Shown here: piece after piece, positions 7,621 through 16,090 of the stretch | How positions within the stretch are numbered: position 1 is the stretch's first letter | Layout: each line of letters starts with the position of its first letter | Source: Cognatundibacterium luofuense | GTDB lineage: Bacteria; Pseudomonadota; Gammaproteobacteria; Burkholderiales; Burkholderiaceae_D | DNA: 64,000 nucleotides | Assembly (NCBI RefSeq): GCF_018139685.1 | Contig: NZ_JAGSPN010000016.1 | Span: forward strand, 1-64,000 | Reading direction: 5' to 3' | Position numbers and translations under genes: made by a program | The notes under the pieces: model-generated | The model's input: only the letters and a program-made list of their open reading frames with translations | Databases searched by the model: none | Told to the model about the DNA's origin: nothing

Positions 7621-9474
7621 TCAGCGTTTGCCTGCTTTACGGAAAGTCGGGCGATGCGTTTGCAGCGCGGCTTTGCCGCCATCCAGCAAACGCAATTGCT
7701 GCGCCGGAACATCATCCGCCTGCAGGGTAGCTTTGACGACGATCAGCTCATCGCGACGGAATGCATGAATCTCGACTGTTTCACCAACACGGTAACGTGC
7801 CAGCTGACTGTTTAAGCCATCCGCAGCATCGGCTGCGGTCACGCGCAAACCATTGATCGCTACCAGAATATCCAGCGCCGACAATCCGGCCAGATGCGCG
7901 GTGCGGCCTTCGAAGGCACTGGCGATTTTGCAATCGTTGCCGTCTTTCACCACGCGCACACCGAGACCGGCTTTGACTGGTACCGGCACATCCAGCGTGA
8001 CGCCGAACGGTGCATACAGTTTTGCCAGCGGCACATCTTCCGTACCGTACACATGCTTGCTCAGGAATTTACGCAGATCGACACCGGTCACTTCTTCAGC
8101 AATCTCCGCAAATGCCTGTTCCGGCAAGCCTTGCTGTTTGCCTTCGGCAGTCAGCGTGTAGAAGTCACGGCCATAACGCTGCCACAGCGCGCGCATCACA
8201 TCATCCAGCGATTTTTTACCGGCAGTTTCAGCACGGATGGTCAGATCCAGACCCAGCGCGACCAGCGAACCTTTGGTGTAATAGCTGACAATCGCGTTCG
8301 GGGAATTTTCATCCTGACGGTAGTATTTGGTCCATGCATCAAAGCTGGAATCCGCCACGCTTTGTTTCAGACGACCGCTGCCGCGCAGCACGCCGTTAAT
8401 CGTTTTGCTGACCAGTTTCAGATACGCCGCTTCATCGATCAGGCCGGAACGCACCAGCATCAGATCATCGTAATAACTGGTGAAACCTTCAAACAGCCAC
8501 AACAGGCTGGTATAGCTTTCCTGACGCAGATCGTAGTCAGCAAACACCGCCGGTTTGATACGCTTCACATTCCATGTGTGGAAATATTCGTGACTACACA
8601 GACCGAGGAAAGCTTTGTAGCCTTCGCTCATCTCCGGATTGTGTTTCACCGGAATATCGTTGCGGTTACAGATCAGCGCGGTTGATGCGCGGTGCTCCAG
8701 ACCGCCGTAGCCCTCGCCCACCACCATGGTCATGAACACATAGCGGTCCATCGGTGCTTTGCGGGTTTTCGGTTCGAAGAAGGCAATCTGCGTTTCGCAG
8801 ATTTTCTTCACATCGGCCACCATGCGGTCCATGTCCATATTCGGTACACGACCGGTGATTACAAAGTCATGCGGAATACCGCAGGCGTCAAACGAAGCGA
8901 TCGCAAAATCACCCATTTCCACCGGATGATCGACCAGCTCATCGTAATCCGCTGCGATATACGTCCCGAAGCCGTAACGTTTTGCTTTCAGTTCCGGCAG
9001 CGAAGTTGCCACGCGCCAGGTTTTGCATGCTGCATCCGGCGCACGCTGGATATCCACCACATGCGCTTCGCGCTCTTTACCTTCTGCGCACAGGAACACA
9101 CTGGTGCCGTTAAAGAAAGCATGGCTCTGATCCAGATGCGCAGCGCGCACTGACAAATCCCATGCATACACTTCGTAGCGAACTTCCAGCGCTTCTTTGC
9201 AGGCTGCGGCTTTCCAGCTGGTTTTGCTGAGTTTTTTCAGCGCGATTTTTTTACCGCCGCTGCGTGCTTCAATACGAATAATGTTGCGCGCAAATTCGCG
9301 CACCATGTAGCTGCCCGGAATCCAGACCGGCAGACTCAGCACCTGACCGGCAGGATCAGGATGTTGTACCGTCAGGCTGACTTCAAACAGATGACCGGCC
9401 AGATCTTTCGGCACGATCGTATATGCCACTGCAAACTGCTTATCCCCGGTTTGGTTTCTTTTTAATGTTGCCAT
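7621..9474 (-). CDS. M61 family metallopeptidase with PDZ domain
   Basis: A 617-residue protein resembling the M61 glycyl aminopeptidase family. The zinc-binding motif is HEYFH in CSHEYFHTWNVKRIKP near residue 298, with a downstream Glu in LLWLFEGFTSYYDDL. The C-terminal part (about 490-590) reads like a PDZ domain (GLGVRVV...GLSALDILVAINGLRV). No signal peptide is obvious, so it is probably cytoplasmic. The ATG at 9474 is preferred over a TTG nine bases upstream, because AGAAAG is better spaced for it. It converges with trpC across a strong terminator. Confidence 0.85.
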   Translation of the reverse strand: MATLKRNQTGDKQFAVAYTIVPKDLAGHLFEVSLTVQHPDPAGQVLSLPVWIPGSYMVREFARNIIRIEARSGGKKIALKKLSKTSWKAAACKEALEVRYEVYAWDLSVRAAHLDQSHAFFNGTSVFLCAEGKEREAHVVDIQRAPDAACKTWRVATSLPELKAKRYGFGTYIAADYDELVDHPVEMGDFAIASFDACGIPHDFVITGRVPNMDMDRMVADVKKICETQIAFFEPKTRKAPMDRYVFMTMVVGEGYGGLEHRASTALICNRNDIPVKHNPEMSEGYKAFLGLCSHEYFHTWNVKRIKPAVFADYDLRQESYTSLLWLFEGFTSYYDDLMLVRSGLIDEAAYLKLVSKTINGVLRGSGRLKQSVADSSFDAWTKYYRQDENSPNAIVSYYTKGSLVALGLDLTIRAETAGKKSLDDVMRALWQRYGRDFYTLTAEGKQQGLPEQAFAEIAEEVTGVDLRKFLSKHVYGTEDVPLAKLYAPFGVTLDVPVPVKAGLGVRVVKDGNDCKIASAFEGRTAHLAGLSALDILVAINGLRVTAADAADGLNSQLARYRVGETVEIHAFRRDELIVVKATLQADDVPAQQLRLLDGGKAALQTHRPTFRKAGKR

Positions 9475-9524
9475 TTTCGACAATCTTTCTGTATTTCTGT
9501 GTTATGTACAACCGTGTGCTGCGC

Positions 9525-10001
9525 TCAGTTACGCACGTTTGCTGCGATAAAGGTCAGGATCTGGGTCGTGACCACAACGCGAGTCAGTTGCAGACGCAAA
9601 CGGATAAACCAGTCCGGCATGTGATATGCCTCGTACAGTTTTTTATCGATTTTGTAAGAAGCGATAAATCCGGCTACCTGCACAATGAAACCAATCAGCA
9701 TATTGCCGATGGAAAACCAGCCGATCAGAATCGGGATCACACCCCAGATCAGCGCCTTGCGGGTTTGCTCATCGTTATCATCACGCGCCATGATGGTTAC
9801 ACCCCAGTGCAAACCACCCAGGAAAGACAAAATCACAATGCCGTACACCAGCTGCGCTTTAATGAAATAGCCAAGCCAGTCCGGATGCACGACCCAGCAA
9901 CCCAGTGTCATCAGGAAAAACGGGATCAGTCCAACCAGACCCAGACGGGTCAGCAACTTCTGATTTTGTACATGCATCATGTCAGCACACGTCACTTTCA
10001 T
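9525..10001 (-). CDS. DUF3429 family membrane protein
   Basis: A 158-residue protein with about five hydrophobic segments: LVGLIPFFLMTLGCWVV, LVYGIVILSFLGGLHWGV, ALIWGVIPILIGWFSI and two more. It matches my memory of the DUF3429 inner-membrane family, whose function is unknown. The FLGGLHWG stretch is typical of it. Three starts are possible: GTG at 10046, ATG at 10001 and ATG at 9980. I chose 10001 because a GAAG lies upstream, but the start is uncertain. Upstream to 10179 the DNA is A/T-rich with no gene. Confidence 0.7.
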   Translation of the reverse strand: MKVTCADMMHVQNQKLLTRLGLVGLIPFFLMTLGCWVVHPDWLGYFIKAQLVYGIVILSFLGGLHWGVTIMARDDNDEQTRKALIWGVIPILIGWFSIGNMLIGFIVQVAGFIASYKIDKKLYEAYHMPDWFIRLRLQLTRVVVTTQILTFIAANVRN

Positions 10002-10179
10002 TTCAGTTTCTTCACATCTGCGGCCAAAATCTGACAGAGTTTTCACCGCAAATACGTTAATTCTGAAAATTTTTTATCAAAAAAAGGAAAACGCTATTTT
10101 AGGGGCAAAAAGCAATGCGGAATACTGTTATGCAAAAATGCTGCACTGCATTTCCGTGTTCCGCCACACTCTGTGTATT

Positions 10180-10803
10180 TCAGGGAAACTTACTGTTGCT
10201 ATTCTTGCCGCATGCCATCTGCAAATCTGCAGGAAAATCAATATCCTGCACCACACCGGCGTCCGTAACCGGCACCTGCAACACAGGGAAGCTGCGTAGC
10301 AAAGCCCTTGCCCCCTGATCACCTTCCAGCGCCTTCAGGTGCGGATACAGTGCCGCCGGAAACCGTACCGGATGACCGGGCTGCGCCTGAAACTGTGGCT
10401 GCACAATGCGGGGTTCATCTGTGCTGAGCTGCGCCAGCATCTGCAGAGTGTTTGTCTGGATGAATGGCATATCCGCCAGCGCAATCATCACCGATGCACT
10501 GTGCTCAGCAGCAGCAACACCGGCAGCCAGACTGTGCCCCATGCCCTTTTCTGCGCTGGCACAATCCACAATCTCACAGCCAGCTTCCGCGAACAACGCA
10601 ATCAGCTCCTGCTGTTCAGGTCGCACAACGGCAATGACACGGGCAAATACGCTGTTGTATAAAGCCGCAGTCTGTGCGGCAACACGGTTACCGGATGGCA
10701 AAAAGGCCAGCAGCTTTTGCTGCCGGCCTTCTGCATCAAACCGTGTTCCCTTGCCTGCCGCCAGTATGACTGCCGTACAAGCGACGGGAGCAATCCGGCT
10801 CAT
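10180..10803 (-). CDS. MobA/MocA-like nucleotidyltransferase
   Basis: A 207-residue nucleotidyltransferase of the NTP_transf_3 (MobA-like) type. The N-terminal nucleotide-binding loop VILAAGKGTRFDA at 13-25, a Lys in QQKLLAFLPSG, VVRPEQQ, GMGHSLAAGV and LADMPFI (metal-binding Asp) fit CTP- or GTP-dependent molybdopterin modification (MocA/MobA). Other MobA-like enzymes attach CMP to small polyols, so the substrate is not certain. No molybdenum genes are adjacent. It starts 3 bases downstream of the dsbC stop, so the two are probably cotranscribed. Confidence 0.75.
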   Translation of the reverse strand: MSRIAPVACTAVILAAGKGTRFDAEGRQQKLLAFLPSGNRVAAQTAALYNSVFARVIAVVRPEQQELIALFAEAGCEIVDCASAEKGMGHSLAAGVAAAEHSASVMIALADMPFIQTNTLQMLAQLSTDEPRIVQPQFQAQPGHPVRFPAALYPHLKALEGDQGARALLRSFPVLQVPVTDAGVVQDIDFPADLQMACGKNSNSKFP

Positions 10804-10806
10804 CGT

Positions 10807-11538
10807 TCAGCGCTTTGCCGCCTGTCCGATGCTGGCGAATTTTTCTTCCAGCGCTTTAGCATCCACTGCCCCCGGAATACGGGTACCGTCTGTGAAGAAA
10901 ACTGCCGGTGTGCCGTTAACATTCAGTTTACGGCCCAGTGCATAGACTTTGTCGTGCGGTGTCACGCAATTTGCCGGCGCAGCAGCCGTCGGCATTTTTC
11001 CGTTCAGCATCCATTCATCCCATGCTTTATTGCGGTCCGAAGAACACCAGATGTTTTTCGATTTCGCGACCGAGTCTTCCGACAGAATGTTGTACATGAA
11101 GGTGTACACAGTGACGTTGTCCAAGCTGGCCAGCGTTTTACGGAAGCGTTTGCAGTAGCCGCAGTTAGGATCTTCAAATACAGCGATGACGCGTTTACCG
11201 TCGCCTTTTACCATTTTCAGTGCGGAATCCAGCGGCAGATCGGAGAACTTGATCTTATTCAGTTCTTCAACACGGTTACGGGTATAGTTAGTACCGGATT
11301 TGGCATCCACGACATTACCGACAAACAGAAACTGGGCTTTTTCATCGGTATAAATAATATCGCCGCCGACACGGACTTCAAATAAACCGCTGTAAGGCGT
11401 CTTCACAACGCTGTCGACTTTGACACCATCACCGAGACGCGGCTCCACCAGTTTTTTAACAGCTTGTTCCTGCGCTGTCTCCGCCATCGCGCTGCCAGCC
11501 AGCAACATCAGCCCGGCGATCACAACTTTTTTCAGCAT
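10807..11538 (-). CDS. dsbC: thiol:disulfide interchange protein DsbC
   Basis: A 243-residue periplasmic disulfide isomerase. A signal peptide (MLKKVVIAGLMLLAGSAMA) ends near residue 19. An N-terminal dimerisation domain (about 20-85) is followed by a thioredoxin fold with the active site CGYC (Cys126, Cys129) in FEDPNCGYCKRF. A second cysteine pair lies further on (NIWCSS and PANC), as in DsbC. The cis-Pro region is GTPAVFFTDG. It corrects wrong disulfides and is kept reduced by DsbD, which is not in this window. It lies between the UbiH-like and MobA-like genes. Confidence 0.93.
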   Translation of the reverse strand: MLKKVVIAGLMLLAGSAMAETAQEQAVKKLVEPRLGDGVKVDSVVKTPYSGLFEVRVGGDIIYTDEKAQFLFVGNVVDAKSGTNYTRNRVEELNKIKFSDLPLDSALKMVKGDGKRVIAVFEDPNCGYCKRFRKTLASLDNVTVYTFMYNILSEDSVAKSKNIWCSSDRNKAWDEWMLNGKMPTAAAPANCVTPHDKVYALGRKLNVNGTPAVFFTDGTRIPGAVDAKALEEKFASIGQAAKR

Positions 11539-11571
11539 TTCATATCCTTATTATTCAGCTGCCGCGGTCAG

Positions 11572-12768
11572 TTATCCGCGTCCCATGGCATGGGAAATCA
11601 GCCGGTTTTTAATCAACGGCAAACGATCCAGCAAATTCATGCCGGCTTTTCTTGCCAGACGTACCGGTGCCAGATCCGAACCGAACAGGCGGGCCAGCCC
11701 GTCTGTCGTCAGCTGCATCAGCAATACATCTTCTTTGCGCGCACGGCGGTAACGCTCCAGCAAGCGACTATCGCCGCAATCTTCTGTATCGCCAGGTTTA
11801 CCGAGCACACTGACCAGATCCGCCACATCACCAAAGCCGAGGTTCATACCGTGTCCGGCCAGCGGATGCACGACGTGCGCAGCATCACCCACCAGCGCAA
11901 CACGCGGTGCAATCAGGCTATGGGTGCGGATCAGTCGTAATGGAAATGCCTGTACATTTTCCGGCAACACCGGCGAGAGCTTACCATGAGTGGCATAACA
12001 GTAGTGTTCAAGGCGGCTGATCAGATTTTCCATGCCACCGCGTACCAGCTCGTCCGCCAGCAAATCCGGTGCAGACCAGACCAGCGACACCCGCTGTCCC
12101 GGTAAAGGCAGCAATGCAATGATGCCCAGATCTTCAACAAACCACTGATGCGCCACACCATGATGCGGCAGACTGGCTTCAAAATTAGCGACTACGCCTT
12201 TTTGTCCGTACGAACGGTAACTCATCCCGATATCGCACTGACCGCGCACCCAGGATTGCGCGCCATCGGCACCAATCACCAGCTTGCTGCGAATCTGCGT
12301 ACCATCCTGCAAAGTAATGCAGGCATGATCCGGATGCTGCTGCAATCCGGTTGCCATGCCGCCGACAGCCTGCACACCCGGCGCAAAGCGCATTGCAGCG
12401 TCCAGCGCCAGCATCAGATTGCGGTTTTCCAGTATCCACGCCAGCTCATTGCTGCGCGCGCCGTAGGCGTCGAAACCAAGGCGACCATCCTGCATGTTTT
12501 CACCGCCTTTGACATGCATCGCAGTTACAGGCTCAATACGGGCAGCATTCATCGCATCCCAGACCCTGATCTGCTTCAGCAAAGTATGCGCTGTATGGTT
12601 CAGTGCAAACACACGCACATCCCATTCCTCAGAAGGCTGCACCGGCGCCAGCGACGGACTTAACACCGTGACCTTCCAGCCCGACTGCGCCAGCGCCAGT
12701 GCTGCAGCCCTTCCGACTGCACCGTTACCGACTACGCAAATATCGCTTTCATACACCTGAGCAGACAT
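11572..12768 (-). CDS. UbiH/UbiF/VisC family FAD-dependent hydroxylase
   Basis: A 398-residue flavoprotein monooxygenase of the UbiH/COQ6 family, which hydroxylates the ubiquinone ring. The N-terminal dinucleotide-binding fold is VVGNGAVGRAAALALAQSGW with the Asp/Glu region after it. VIGADGAQSWVR and the FAD-contact motif GDAAHVVHPLAGHGMNLGF are clear. Which ring position it acts on (UbiH, UbiI or UbiF) cannot be read from sequence by eye. It is first of the minus-strand run hydroxylase-dsbC-nucleotidyltransferase. Confidence 0.88.
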   Translation of the reverse strand: MSAQVYESDICVVGNGAVGRAAALALAQSGWKVTVLSPSLAPVQPSEEWDVRVFALNHTAHTLLKQIRVWDAMNAARIEPVTAMHVKGGENMQDGRLGFDAYGARSNELAWILENRNLMLALDAAMRFAPGVQAVGGMATGLQQHPDHACITLQDGTQIRSKLVIGADGAQSWVRGQCDIGMSYRSYGQKGVVANFEASLPHHGVAHQWFVEDLGIIALLPLPGQRVSLVWSAPDLLADELVRGGMENLISRLEHYCYATHGKLSPVLPENVQAFPLRLIRTHSLIAPRVALVGDAAHVVHPLAGHGMNLGFGDVADLVSVLGKPGDTEDCGDSRLLERYRRARKEDVLLMQLTTDGLARLFGSDLAPVRLARKAGMNLLDRLPLIKNRLISHAMGRG

Positions 12769-12883
12769 GATTTCATCCTGGCGGAGATTAAAGATGCGCC
12801 ATTATACGGCAGCCATCTGCTGCTCAAAAATGCGCTAGCGCAAGAGCATACAGCGCAGAGATTTCCTTTTTTACCGCCAGCTC

Positions 12884-12912
12884 TTGCAAAAACCCTCCCA
12901 CTTCCCTATAAT
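12884..12912 (+). promoter_or_regulatory. sigma-70 promoter of tRNA-Phe
   Basis: TTGCAA (12884-12889) and TATAAT (12907-12912) are separated by exactly 17 bases, with the tRNA beginning 12 bases downstream of the -10. Confidence 0.85.
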
Positions 12913-12923
12913 GCGTCCTCGTT

Positions 12924-12999
12924 GGCCTGGTAGCTCAGTCGGTAGAGCAGAGGATTGAAAATCCTTGTGTCGGTGGTTCGATTCCGCCCCGGGCCACCA
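12924..12999 (+). tRNA. tRNA-Phe (GAA)
   Basis: A 76-nucleotide cloverleaf. The acceptor GGCCTGG pairs with CCGGGCC, with G-U at pair 5-68. The D-arm contains AGCTCAGTCGGTAGAGC. The anticodon arm GAGGA-TTGAAAA-TCCTT has anticodon GAA, and the T-arm is GGTGG-TTCGATT-CCGCC. The 3' CCA is encoded. It has its own promoter and terminator. Confidence 0.97.
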
Positions 13000-13007
13000 A
13001 AATATAC

Positions 13008-13034
13008 AAAACGTCGCCTTGTGCGGCGTTTTTT
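13008..13034 (+). terminator. rho-independent terminator of tRNA-Phe
   Basis: ACGTCGC (13011-13017) pairs with GCGGCGT (13023-13029), including one T-G pair, and flanking A residues pair with the T-run. It is followed by TTTTT, 9 bases after the tRNA CCA end. Confidence 0.75.
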
Positions 13035-13217
13035 GTTTTCCAAACCTGAAATTCAATCTGCTCAAGCCAGCACCCGCCCTTTTCTTGCGCCACCACCACA
13101 TCCAGCACTGAGTTTTTTGCAATCCTGTTCAGCAGTTGGTAGCATTAGTCTTTTAGCAGGTGATCTGCAGCGCACGTGTATGATCAACCTGTCTGCGCGT
13201 ATTTACTTATCTGACTT

Positions 13218-13973
13218 ATGCAAACCAATTCAAGCAGCAAGCCGATAGAGGTCAAAATATCCACGGTAGTGGCTGTTGTCATTTCAATCAGCGATGCTGA
13301 CCCCGTCAAAATGGAAGAGGCACTGCGCAAAATGACTGCCGGTTCCCCGGACTATTTTGACGACGAGCTCGCTGTAATTGATGTCGCCGCAGTCAGCGGT
13401 CAGCAGCCGGACTGGAACGCGATGCTTGCACTGTTCCGCCGCTACGGCTTGCATGTCGTTGCAGTCAGAAATGCCAGCGATGATGAAGAAACTGTTTTGC
13501 GCGAACTGGGACTCAGCATTGATGTAGTCAGTAAATCACGCACAGAGCCTGTCGCAGAGGCTACCACTGAACCTGCTCCTGCTCCGGTCGAGCCTGCACC
13601 GGTACCAGAGCCACAAGTAATCTACCGCAATCAGCCGGCAATGGTTATTGATCAGCCTGTGCGCGCAGGTCAGCGCATATATGCACGCGGCGGCGATTTA
13701 ATCATTATGGCCGCAGTGAATAATGGGGCAGAAGTCATCGCCGATGGCAGCATCCATATTTACGCACCTTTACGCGGACGCGCACTTGCCGGCGCAACCG
13801 GCGATACGCAAGCCCGAATTTTCGCCCGCACCATGGAGCCGGAACTGGTTTCTATTGCGGGCATTTACCGTACGTTTGAAAACGGCTTTCCCGATCTGCC
13901 CGGCAATACGCCCGTGCAGGTAAGGCTCAACGGCGACAGTATTGAATTGTCCGCTGTGAGTTCAGCAAGCTGA
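13218..13973 (+). CDS. minC: septum site-determining protein MinC
   Basis: A 251-residue division inhibitor. The N-terminal domain (about 10-110) inhibits FtsZ. A Pro/Ala/Glu-rich linker (about 117-138, [14 protein letters not shown]) leads to a C-terminal beta-helix (about 145-250) with the conserved [41 protein letters not shown] and [10 protein letters not shown], which binds MinD. No Shine-Dalgarno is evident at the ATG. It opens the minCDE cluster that places the division septum at mid-cell. Confidence 0.95.
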   Translation: MQTNSSSKPIEVKISTVVAVVISISDADPVKMEEALRKMTAGSPDYFDDELAVIDVAAVSGQQPDWNAMLALFRRYGLHVVAVRNASDDEETVLRELGLSIDVVSKSRTEPVAEATTEPAPAPVEPAPVPEPQVIYRNQPAMVIDQPVRAGQRIYARGGDLIIMAAVNNGAEVIADGSIHIYAPLRGRALAGATGDTQARIFARTMEPELVSIAGIYRTFENGFPDLPGNTPVQVRLNGDSIELSAVSSAS

Positions 13974-14020
13974 ATCACCGGCATAAACCCATCATTTCAG
14001 ATTCATTAAAGGAGCGATTT

Positions 14021-14836
14021 GTGGCAAGAATCATTGTTGTGACATCCGGTAAAGGCGGAGTGGGCAAAACCACCTCCAGCGCCAGCTTTGCATCCGGTCT
14101 CGCGTTGCGCGGCCATAAAACCGCTGTGATTGATTTCGACGTCGGTCTGCGTAATCTGGACCTGATCATGGGCTGCGAACGTCGCGTTGTGTACGATCTG
14201 ATCAATGTCATCAGTGGCGAAGCGACCCTGAATCAGGCGCTGATCAAAGATAAACATTGCGACAATCTGTTTGTATTACCTGCTTCGCAAACCCGCGATA
14301 AAGATGCGCTGACGGAAGAAGGCGTAGAAAAAGTGCTCAATGATCTGGCAGCGATGGAATTTGAATATATCGTTTGCGACTCACCGGCAGGTATCGAAAA
14401 AGGTGCAGTCATGGCGCTGACCTTTGCCGACGAAGCAATCGTTGTCACTAATCCGGAAGTATCGTCCGTGCGTGATTCCGACCGCATTCTCGGCATTATT
14501 CAGGCCAAATCGCGCCGCGCCCAGAATGGTGGTGAGCCTGTCAAAGAACATTTGCTGATTACCCGCTACTCACCGAAACGCGTTGAAGCCGGCGAAATGC
14601 TGTCACACACTGATGTACAGGAAATCCTTCGTATTCCACTGATCGGTGTTGTACCGGAATCTGAGGCAGTGCTGCATGCATCGAATCAGGGTACTCCGGC
14701 AATTCATATGAAAGGCTCTGATGTGTCTGAAGCGTATCAGGACATCGTTGCCCGCTACCTCGGTCAGGAGATGCCGCTGCGCTTTATCAACTACGAAAAG
14801 CCTGGCTTACTGCAGCGCATTTTCGGAGGTAAATAA
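14021..14836 (+). CDS. minD: septum site-determining ATPase MinD
   Basis: A 271-residue ParA/MinD ATPase. The deviant Walker A is GKGGVGKTT near residue 11, with [14 protein letters not shown] and the switch region [11 protein letters not shown]. The C-terminus ends in a short amphipathic helix ([11 protein letters not shown]) that is the membrane-targeting sequence. It recruits MinC to the membrane and oscillates with MinE. The start codon is GTG, preceded by AAGGAG. The minE ATG follows the stop after one base. Confidence 0.97.
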   Translation: MARIIVVTSGKGGVGKTTSSASFASGLALRGHKTAVIDFDVGLRNLDLIMGCERRVVYDLINVISGEATLNQALIKDKHCDNLFVLPASQTRDKDALTEEGVEKVLNDLAAMEFEYIVCDSPAGIEKGAVMALTFADEAIVVTNPEVSSVRDSDRILGIIQAKSRRAQNGGEPVKEHLLITRYSPKRVEAGEMLSHTDVQEILRIPLIGVVPESEAVLHASNQGTPAIHMKGSDVSEAYQDIVARYLGQEMPLRFINYEKPGLLQRIFGGK

Positions 14837-14837
14837 T

Positions 14838-15101
14838 ATGGCTCTGCTTTCGTTCTTATTTAACAGCAAACCGAAAACAGCTAACACTGCCAAAGAACGC
14901 CTGCAAATTATCATTGCCCGCGAACGCATTGGTCGTGACGGCTACGACTTTCTGCCAGCTCTGCGCGAAGAGCTGATTGCCGTGATTTCCAAATATACCA
15001 AGGTCAATCCTGACGACATTAAAGTGTCACTGGATCGCCAGGGAAATCTGGAAGTTCTGGACGTCAATGTCATTCTGCCGGAAATGGATAAAAGCAGCTG
15101 A
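14838..15101 (+). CDS. minE: cell division topological specificity factor MinE
   Basis: An 87-residue MinE. It has the N-terminal membrane-binding MALLSFLF, the MinD-stimulating helix with [12 protein letters not shown], and the C-terminal topological domain [26 protein letters not shown] lies upstream of the ATG, inside the end of minD. It is coupled to minD. The 240 bases after it hold no gene. Confidence 0.96.
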   Translation: MALLSFLFNSKPKTANTAKERLQIIIARERIGRDGYDFLPALREELIAVISKYTKVNPDDIKVSLDRQGNLEVLDVNVILPEMDKSS

Positions 15102-15343
15102 GAAAACAACGCAACAACAGTAAAGGCTGAAGAGAAGTCTGACGTTGCGTTTAATGCTTGCAAATTCCTTATGCTCAGATATGCTTTGCGAATAATGCAG
15201 GCAAGAAATGCAACAGTTAACACTGAATCTGTACCGCCGGTAAGGCAGTCACAGTAAGCGACTGTTGATGTTTCGGGTTTTGACCATGCATTCGTTATAA
15301 TGGTAAGAATCACAATCTCCGCCTGTCACTGACGGTAATAATT

Positions 15344-16036
15344 ATGAGAATCGCTGTACTCGACGACGATAACAACCTGCTGGAACTGGTTTGCACCATT
15401 CTGAATGCGGCAGGCCACACCTGTCACCCTTTCCTGAGCGGCAAAGAAATGCTGCACCAGTTAAGGCGTGAAAGCTACGATATGCTGATTCTGGACTGGC
15501 AGGTTCCCGACCTGAGCGGAACAGAAATCCTGCACTGGGTACGTGAGAAGTTATCACCAACCCTGCCTGTGCTGTTCATGACCAGCCGTTCGGGTGAAGA
15601 AGATATCGTCCAAGGGCTGGCTGCCGGCGCAGACGACTATATGATCAAACCGATACGTCGCAGTGAGCTCGTGGCCCGGGTGCAGGCATTATTGCGCCGT
15701 GCATATCCGACACAAACTGCATCGGAAACACTGCAATTCGGCAATTACAAATTCGAAACTCGCGCCGGACGCGTCACGATGAGCGACGAACCGGTCGAAA
15801 TGACACAAAAAGAGTTTGACCTCGCGCTGTTGCTGTTCCGGAATCTGGGACGCCCTCTGTCACGCGCATACATTCTGGAAGCAGTATGGTCACGTGACGT
15901 CGACATTCCGTCGCGCACGATGGATACGCACATTTCCCGTGTCCGCAGTAAGCTGGAATTGCGACCAGAGAATGGCTACCGCCTCGCGCCGGTCTACAGC
16001 TACGGCTACCGACTGGAACAAGTCACTGCAGAATAA
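15344..16036 (+). CDS. OmpR-family response regulator
   Basis: A 230-residue two-component regulator. The receiver domain (1-120) has the acidic pocket VLDDDNN, the phosphorylation site in LILDWQVPDLSG, and the Lys of MIKPIRRSELVARV. The C-terminal winged helix (about 130-228) reads FNLR-type, with MTQKEFDLALLLFRNLGR, TMDTHISRVRSKL and YSYGYRL. It is first of a three-gene signalling unit with a FecR/LysM protein and a CHASE2 histidine kinase, its likely partner. A hairpin follows the stop, which may reduce downstream transcription. Confidence 0.88.
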   Translation: MRIAVLDDDNNLLELVCTILNAAGHTCHPFLSGKEMLHQLRRESYDMLILDWQVPDLSGTEILHWVREKLSPTLPVLFMTSRSGEEDIVQGLAAGADDYMIKPIRRSELVARVQALLRRAYPTQTASETLQFGNYKFETRAGRVTMSDEPVEMTQKEFDLALLLFRNLGRPLSRAYILEAVWSRDVDIPSRTMDTHISRVRSKLELRPENGYRLAPVYSYGYRLEQVTAE

Positions 16037-16043
16037 GCATTAC

Positions 16044-16074
16044 CGGGTCAGCTAGTCTGACCCGCTTCGTTTTT
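16044..16074 (+). terminator. terminator-like hairpin between regulator and FecR/LysM gene
   Basis: CGGGTCAG (16044-16051) pairs perfectly with CTGACCCG (16057-16064) around a 5-base loop, followed after CTTCG by TTTTT. Its position inside an apparent operon suggests a partial terminator that sets the regulator level above that of the downstream genes. Confidence 0.55.
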
Positions 16075-16090
16075 ACCATCGGGTTTTCTT

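Noticed and set aside
7299-7715. A frame on the minus strand running from repeat copy A across the terminator at 7546 into the end of the M61 gene
   Set aside because: It crosses a 17-base-pair terminator stem and overlaps the M61 coding region out of frame; only the 85-base repeat part is shared with other places.
12871-13122. Short frame spanning the tRNA-Phe gene
   Set aside because: It runs through a tRNA and its terminator and cannot be a protein gene.
15279-15301. TTGACC and TATAAT before the OmpR-type regulator as a promoter
   Set aside because: The two hexamers are only about 10 bases apart, too close for sigma-70.
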